Assembly (NCBI GenBank): GCA_900546315.1
Contig: URCP01000101.1
Location: 1 to 9,889 of the forward strand
Reading direction: 5' to 3'
Length of the DNA: 9,889 nt
From: an uncultured Eubacteriales bacterium
GTDB taxonomy: Bacteria; Bacillota; Clostridia; Oscillospirales; CAG-272
The notes under the pieces were generated by a model that was not told where the DNA came from, did not search any database, and saw nothing but the letters and a program-made list of their open reading frames with translations. Every line of letters starts with the position of its first letter. Position 1 is the stretch's first letter. A program made the translations under genes and the position numbers. Shown one piece after another: positions 6,042 through 9,889 of this stretch.

Positions 6042-7178
6042 TCAGCTTTCGCTTCTGGCGCCGAGGATTTCGCGGTAGTGGCGGTAGAATTCTTCGTATT
6101 TGCCTTCGTCTAAGGCGTCGCGGATTTTTTGCATTAAGTCGTTGTAGAAGTAGAGGTTGTGGAGGACGGCGAGACGCATTCCGAGCATTTCTTTGGCTTT
6201 GAAGAGGTGGCGGATGTAGGAGCGGGAGTAGTGCTGACAAGCCGGACAGCCGCAGTTTTCGTCTATCGGACGGGGGTCGCGGATGTATTTTTCGTTGAGG
6301 AGGTTCATTTTGCCGTGCCAGGTGAAGATGTTGCCGTGGCGGGCGTTGCGGCTGGGCATTACGCAGTCGAAGAAGTCGACGCCGCGGTGGACGGCTTCGA
6401 GGATGTTGCAGGGAGTGCCGACGCCCATGAGGTAGCGGGGCTTGTCTTTCGGCATATGGGGTTCTACTACATCTATCGTTTCGTACATTTCCTCGGCGGA
6501 TTCACCGACGGCGAGACCGCCTATCGCGTAGCCGTCGAGGTCGAGTTCGGCGATTTTTTCCATGTGCTCGACTCTGAGGTCGGCGTAGGTGCTGCCTTGG
6601 TTTATGCCGAAGAGCATCTGCTTCGGGTTGATCGTCTCCGGGTCGGCGTTGAGTCTCGCGAGCTCGTCGCGGCATCTGACGAGCCAGCGGGCGGTGCGGT
6701 CGCAGGATTTCTTTACGTAGTCGTAGGGGGCTGGGTTTTCTATACATTCGTCGAACGCCATCGCTATTGTGGACGCGAGGTTCGACTGGATCCGCATGGA
6801 TTCTTCGGGTCCCATGAAGATGCGCGCGCCGTCGATGTGGGAGGCGAATTTTACGCCTTCTTCGGTGATTTTTCTGAGCTGCGCGAGCGAGAAGACCTGG
6901 AATCCGCCGGAGTCGGTGAGGACGGGCTTGTCCCAGTTGAAGAATTTGCGCAGTCCGCCCATGTCGTGGATGAGGCGGTCGCCGGGGCGGAGGTGGAGGT
7001 GGTAGGTGTTCGAGAGTTCGACCTGGCATTTGACGTCGATGAGATCCATCGTCGAAATGCCGCCCTTGATGGCGGCGCAGGTGCCGACGTTCATGAAGAC
7101 GGGGGTCTCGATCGTGCCGTGCGGGGTCTCAAAGCGCCCGCGGCGCGCCGCGCCTTCCTGTTTGAGTAGTGTGTACAT
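6042..7178 (-). CDS. tgt: tRNA-guanine(34) transglycosylase (queuine tRNA-ribosyltransferase)
   Basis: This 378-residue enzyme exchanges guanine at the wobble position (34) of GUN-anticodon tRNAs (Asp, Asn, His, Tyr) for preQ1, the committed step of queuosine formation on the tRNA. The motifs are clear: LTDSGGFQ with the acid/base Asp D89, FGINQGS (190-196) and GGLAVGE (220-226) in the substrate pocket, FDCVMPSRNARHG with the nucleophile D271, and the zinc site CGCPAC...H (C309, C311, C314, H340). Length is typical and nothing is missing. A good ribosome site, AAGGAG (minus strand, 7184-7189), lies 5 nt before the ATG. The gene starts 40 nt after the mutL stop and probably shares its transcript. 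The usual partner genes queA, yajC and secD are not adjacent. In queuine-salvaging clostridia some Tgt enzymes prefer queuine over preQ1; sequence alone does not settle the substrate. Confidence 0.97.
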   Translation of the reverse strand: MYTLLKQEGAARRGRFETPHGTIETPVFMNVGTCAAIKGGISTMDLIDVKCQVELSNTYHLHLRPGDRLIHDMGGLRKFFNWDKPVLTDSGGFQVFSLAQLRKITEEGVKFASHIDGARIFMGPEESMRIQSNLASTIAMAFDECIENPAPYDYVKKSCDRTARWLVRCRDELARLNADPETINPKQMLFGINQGSTYADLRVEHMEKIAELDLDGYAIGGLAVGESAEEMYETIDVVEPHMPKDKPRYLMGVGTPCNILEAVHRGVDFFDCVMPSRNARHGNIFTWHGKMNLLNEKYIRDPRPIDENCGCPACQHYSRSYIRHLFKAKEMLGMRLAVLHNLYFYNDLMQKIRDALDEGKYEEFYRHYREILGARSES

Positions 7179-7183
7179 GGGTT

Positions 7184-7189
7184 CTCCTT
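7184..7189 (-). promoter_or_regulatory. tgt ribosome binding site
   Basis: AAGGAG on the minus strand, 5 nt before the tgt ATG, confirms the start at 7178. It lies in the 40-nt gap after mutL, where no promoter is apparent, in keeping with translation from a shared mRNA. Confidence 0.8.
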
Positions 7190-7218
7190 AATTTAATGTG
7201 TGATTGATTTTTCTGAGT

Positions 7219-9807
7219 TTATTCTCTGCCGAAGCGTTTTTCTATCTGATTCTTGGTCATTTCAAAAGCCACCGGTCTGCCGTGGGGGCAGAATTTTATG
7301 CAGTCGAGAGCTAAGAGACGGTCGCAGATCCAGCGGATGTGCGAGATGTCTTCGTCGTGACCGGCTTTTATCGCGGCTTTGCAGGACATCTGGTAGAGGG
7401 CGCGCTCGAGCTTCAGTTCCCTTGAGATGCTGACGCTTCCGGTGCCGCTTATTATCTGTTCGGCGAAGGACAGCAGCATATCGCCCGCGGCGTCCGGAAC
7501 CGTGTCCGGCGGAACGCCCTCGATCAGGATGCCGTCGCCGCTCGGCAGAGGCTTGAAATTGAAGCCGAGGGAGTGGATGTCCTTTTTGTAGTCGGTGACG
7601 GCGGCGAGCTCGGTCGGGGTAAGCTTCAGCGTCACGGGGACGAGAAGGAGCTGGACGAACGGTACGCGGCGCTTCATGCTCTGTTTGAGCTGTTCGAAGA
7701 TTATCCTCTCGTGCGCGGCGTGTTTGTCGATCATCATGACCCGGTCGCCGACTTCGATTATCACGTAGGAGTAGAAGACCTCGCCGATTATCCGGTAAGC
7801 CGGGATGTCGTAGAAATAACCTTCGCCGTCGCCGTCCTGCATATATAGCTTCCCGGCGGGGCGGATTCTCAGGTCCTTCCCGGAGCGCTTTTCCGCTTCA
7901 AGCTCGTCGATGGTTCTCTGCGACAGCACCGGCTCGGGCTGACGTGGGAACTCCGCGTAGCGCGGGTCGGGCGCCTTGCCGTTCTCGGTTCCGTCGGTGA
8001 AGTAGTTGTCGTCCGGGCTGCCGGAGCCGAACTGTTTCGGGGAAAGATCGGACTTTCCGGCGGGCGGTTCGGGCGCTTTTTCGTCCTGCTGGACCGGCGG
8101 AATCTGACTGACCGGCGGCGTCTGAACTACCGGCGGCTCTTCCGGTTTAATGAAACCCGGCTGCGTCGCGGGAGTCTCCGGTTCGGATACCTGAGCGTTT
8201 TTCTCAGCCTCGCGCCGGTCGAATTCCTTTTCGGCGGCGGTTATGGCTTCTTTGTCCTCTCTGTCCCAGACCTTTTTCCAGTCGCTCCACCTGTCCCACG
8301 GTTTCCATGTCGGGATCGGGGCTCCGGATTTTATCAGCTCGCGCGGGATGGGCTTCGGGTTCAGGTAGTCGTCCATCTCCTTCTCGGTCGGTCTGCGCGG
8401 TATGACGCCGTCCGGAATCTGAGCGCCGGAGGACAGGGAAGGTCTCCCCGCGTCGTGCTTCTCGCGGGAAATCCGCAGAGCCTCGTCTATCGCCTTTTTC
8501 CGCGCGTCGGCTGTACTCATTTCCGGCTCGGGCGCTTTTTCCGGCTTAACCGGCGTCGTTGCCGGCGGAACGGCAGATATTTCCGGCTTCCGCGTCTCCG
8601 GCTCAACCGGCTGGTCGGTCAGCCTTAACTGCTCCGCCGATATATTCTTATGGTTCACGTAAGGGTCATGGTTCGGCGTCCTTGTTCCATCCTTCAGCGG
8701 GACAAAAGAATTCAGCAGCTTCTCCGCCTTCCTCTCGTCGACCTTATCCGGCGAAGTCCCCATAGTCGGTCTCGGTATCCTCTTCTCGAGCGCGCCGCGC
8801 ACCGCGTAGAACACCGCCTCGAAGACCTCCTTCTCGTTCGCGAACTTCACCTCAAGCTTCGCCGGGTGAACATTCACGTCCACCGCCGCCGGCGGGATAG
8901 TTATGAACAGAACGCAGGACGGAAATTTATCCGAAGGAATATACGACGAATACGCCTGCTCCAGCGACGCCTGAACGCACCGCGACTTCACGTACCGCCC
9001 GTTTATGAACACATTCTGATAATTCCGGTTAATCCGTATATTCTCCGGCGTTCCGATATACCCTCCGATAACGACGCCAGACTTCCATCCGTCCGACCCC
9101 GTCCCGATAGACAACTTCGAATAATCCCTCTCAGGCACCGCAATCAGCCTTGAGGCAAACTCACGCCCCATAATCGCGTATATAGTATTTATAAGCTTCC
9201 CGTCACCAGCGGTAGAAAACTTAACCACGCCGTCAACAATCAACGTAATCGCCACCGAAGGCCGCGACATAGCCACCTTCTCAACCGCCGCCGCGACCGC
9301 CAGAGCCTCAGTCTGATCCTTCTTAAGAAACTTCCGTCTCGCCGGAACATTCATAAAAAGATCCTCGACAATAACAGTAGTCCCGTCAGACGCCCCCGTA
9401 TCAGTCACAGCAGGCGTCCCCCCGGCAAATGACTCAAGCAAAGTCCCCACCGGATCCTCCCGCCGCTTAGTCATAATCCGTATATGCGAAACCGAAGATA
9501 TCGCCGCGAGCGCCTCCCCGCGGAACCCAAGCGTCGATATAGCGTCAAGATCAGCCGCCGTCCGTATCTTACTCGTAGCATGACGCATAACAGCCACCGG
9601 CACGTCCTCTCTCGCCATACCGCACCCATTATCCGTCACCCGCATGAACGACACCCCGCCATTCTTAATCTCAACAGTTATCTTATCAGCCCCAGAATCA
9701 AGCGCATTCTCAACAAGCTCCTTACAAGCCGACGCAGGACGCTCAACAACCTCTCCGGCTGCAATCAGGTTCGCCGTCTGGAAGTCTAATTTATTTATAA
9801 TTCCCAA
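7219..9807 (-). CDS. mutL: DNA mismatch repair protein MutL, nuclease type with a very long linker
   Basis: This 862-residue MutL should act after mismatch recognition by MutS, nicking the new strand. The N-terminal GHKL ATPase (about 1-340) has KELVEN (catalytic E30, Mg-binding N34), DNGCGM (59-64), LGFRGEAL (93-100) and VNVHPAK (311-317). The C-terminal dimer and endonuclease domain (about 668-862) has DKHAAHERIIFE (694-705), matching DQHAx2Ex4E with Lys for Gln, plus SCKAAIKAG (808-816) and CPHGRP (840-845). QLLLVP (719-724) resembles the sliding-clamp binding motif of B. subtilis MutL. The linker (about 345-665) is some 200 residues longer than in typical 600-650-residue bacterial MutL, Pro/Glu/Lys-rich, and holds five Trp within 501-514. 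The start codon is TTG; homology begins at once, but no ribosome site is visible because the upstream bases are a poly-G artefact on the other strand. mutS may lie just outside the window. Confidence 0.96.
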   Translation of the reverse strand: MGIINKLDFQTANLIAAGEVVERPASACKELVENALDSGADKITVEIKNGGVSFMRVTDNGCGMAREDVPVAVMRHATSKIRTAADLDAISTLGFRGEALAAISSVSHIRIMTKRREDPVGTLLESFAGGTPAVTDTGASDGTTVIVEDLFMNVPARRKFLKKDQTEALAVAAAVEKVAMSRPSVAITLIVDGVVKFSTAGDGKLINTIYAIMGREFASRLIAVPERDYSKLSIGTGSDGWKSGVVIGGYIGTPENIRINRNYQNVFINGRYVKSRCVQASLEQAYSSYIPSDKFPSCVLFITIPPAAVDVNVHPAKLEVKFANEKEVFEAVFYAVRGALEKRIPRPTMGTSPDKVDERKAEKLLNSFVPLKDGTRTPNHDPYVNHKNISAEQLRLTDQPVEPETRKPEISAVPPATTPVKPEKAPEPEMSTADARKKAIDEALRISREKHDAGRPSLSSGAQIPDGVIPRRPTEKEMDDYLNPKPIPRELIKSGAPIPTWKPWDRWSDWKKVWDREDKEAITAAEKEFDRREAEKNAQVSEPETPATQPGFIKPEEPPVVQTPPVSQIPPVQQDEKAPEPPAGKSDLSPKQFGSGSPDDNYFTDGTENGKAPDPRYAEFPRQPEPVLSQRTIDELEAEKRSGKDLRIRPAGKLYMQDGDGEGYFYDIPAYRIIGEVFYSYVIIEVGDRVMMIDKHAAHERIIFEQLKQSMKRRVPFVQLLLVPVTLKLTPTELAAVTDYKKDIHSLGFNFKPLPSGDGILIEGVPPDTVPDAAGDMLLSFAEQIISGTGSVSISRELKLERALYQMSCKAAIKAGHDEDISHIRWICDRLLALDCIKFCPHGRPVAFEMTKNQIEKRFGRE

Positions 9808-9820
9808 GTCGTTAGTTTGC

Positions 9821-9889
9821 GGGGGGGGGGGGGGAGCCGGAAGAAAAAAATGTTGTGGGGCCCCCCCCCCCCCGGCGGGGGGAGTTAGA
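9821..9889. other. Homopolymer-rich contig end, probable artefact
   Basis: A run of 14 G starts at 9821. An A-rich patch follows (with 7 consecutive A near 9844-9850), then GGGG followed by about 13 C, then another G run. Nothing else in the window has homopolymers of this length. The run directly abuts the mutL 5' end and replaces the place where its ribosome site should be. I read it as low-quality or misassembled sequence at a contig edge, possibly inside a G-rich repeat. Confidence 0.6.

Noticed and set aside
6159..7169. 336-codon plus-strand frame opposite tgt
   Set aside because: It is the antisense shadow of tgt, with a Val/Glu/Asp/Ala-biased translation and no ribosome site.

Overview
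The window reads as chromosomal DNA of a Gram-positive, clostridial-type bacterium (Bacillota; an uncultured gut lineage of the Oscillospirales kind is my best guess). The reasons are a nuclease-type MutL, a fused glutamine-dependent NAD synthetase, a membrane-anchored MltG with a long cytoplasmic extension, consensus sigma-A promoter and AAGGAG-type ribosome sites, and a generally high GC content with GCG/CCG-rich codons. The assignment rests on gene type only. Most genes are housekeeping.

Layout, left half (+ strand): the 3' end of a CPBP-type intramembrane protease (1-522); mltG, a murein endolytic transglycosylase (564-2492); a hairpin-bearing repeat; and nadE (2572-4482), closed by a strong intrinsic terminator. 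A textbook promoter follows the terminator directly and drives an unrecognised, AT-richer membrane-anchored protein gene (4631-5173). This gene appears to continue in another frame as 5155-5592, so it is probably one gene of about 320 codons broken at an A-run. A second hairpin repeat of the same kind as the first closes this unit.

Layout, right half (- strand, converging on the left half): mutL (9807-7219), tgt (7178-6042) and trxA (5972-5667), spaced 40 and 69 nt apart and probably one transcript. They cover DNA mismatch repair, queuosine tRNA modification and thiol redox. The last ~70 bases of the window (poly-G and poly-C runs) look like a contig-end artefact, and they hide the upstream region of mutL.

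I see no CRISPR array, tRNA, rRNA, insertion sequence or phage gene, and no convincing new multi-gene system. The items most worth a second look are the split membrane protein gene with its abrupt composition change, the pair of related hairpin repeats, the long MutL linker with a tryptophan cluster, and the CPBP protein that lacks one expected histidine.
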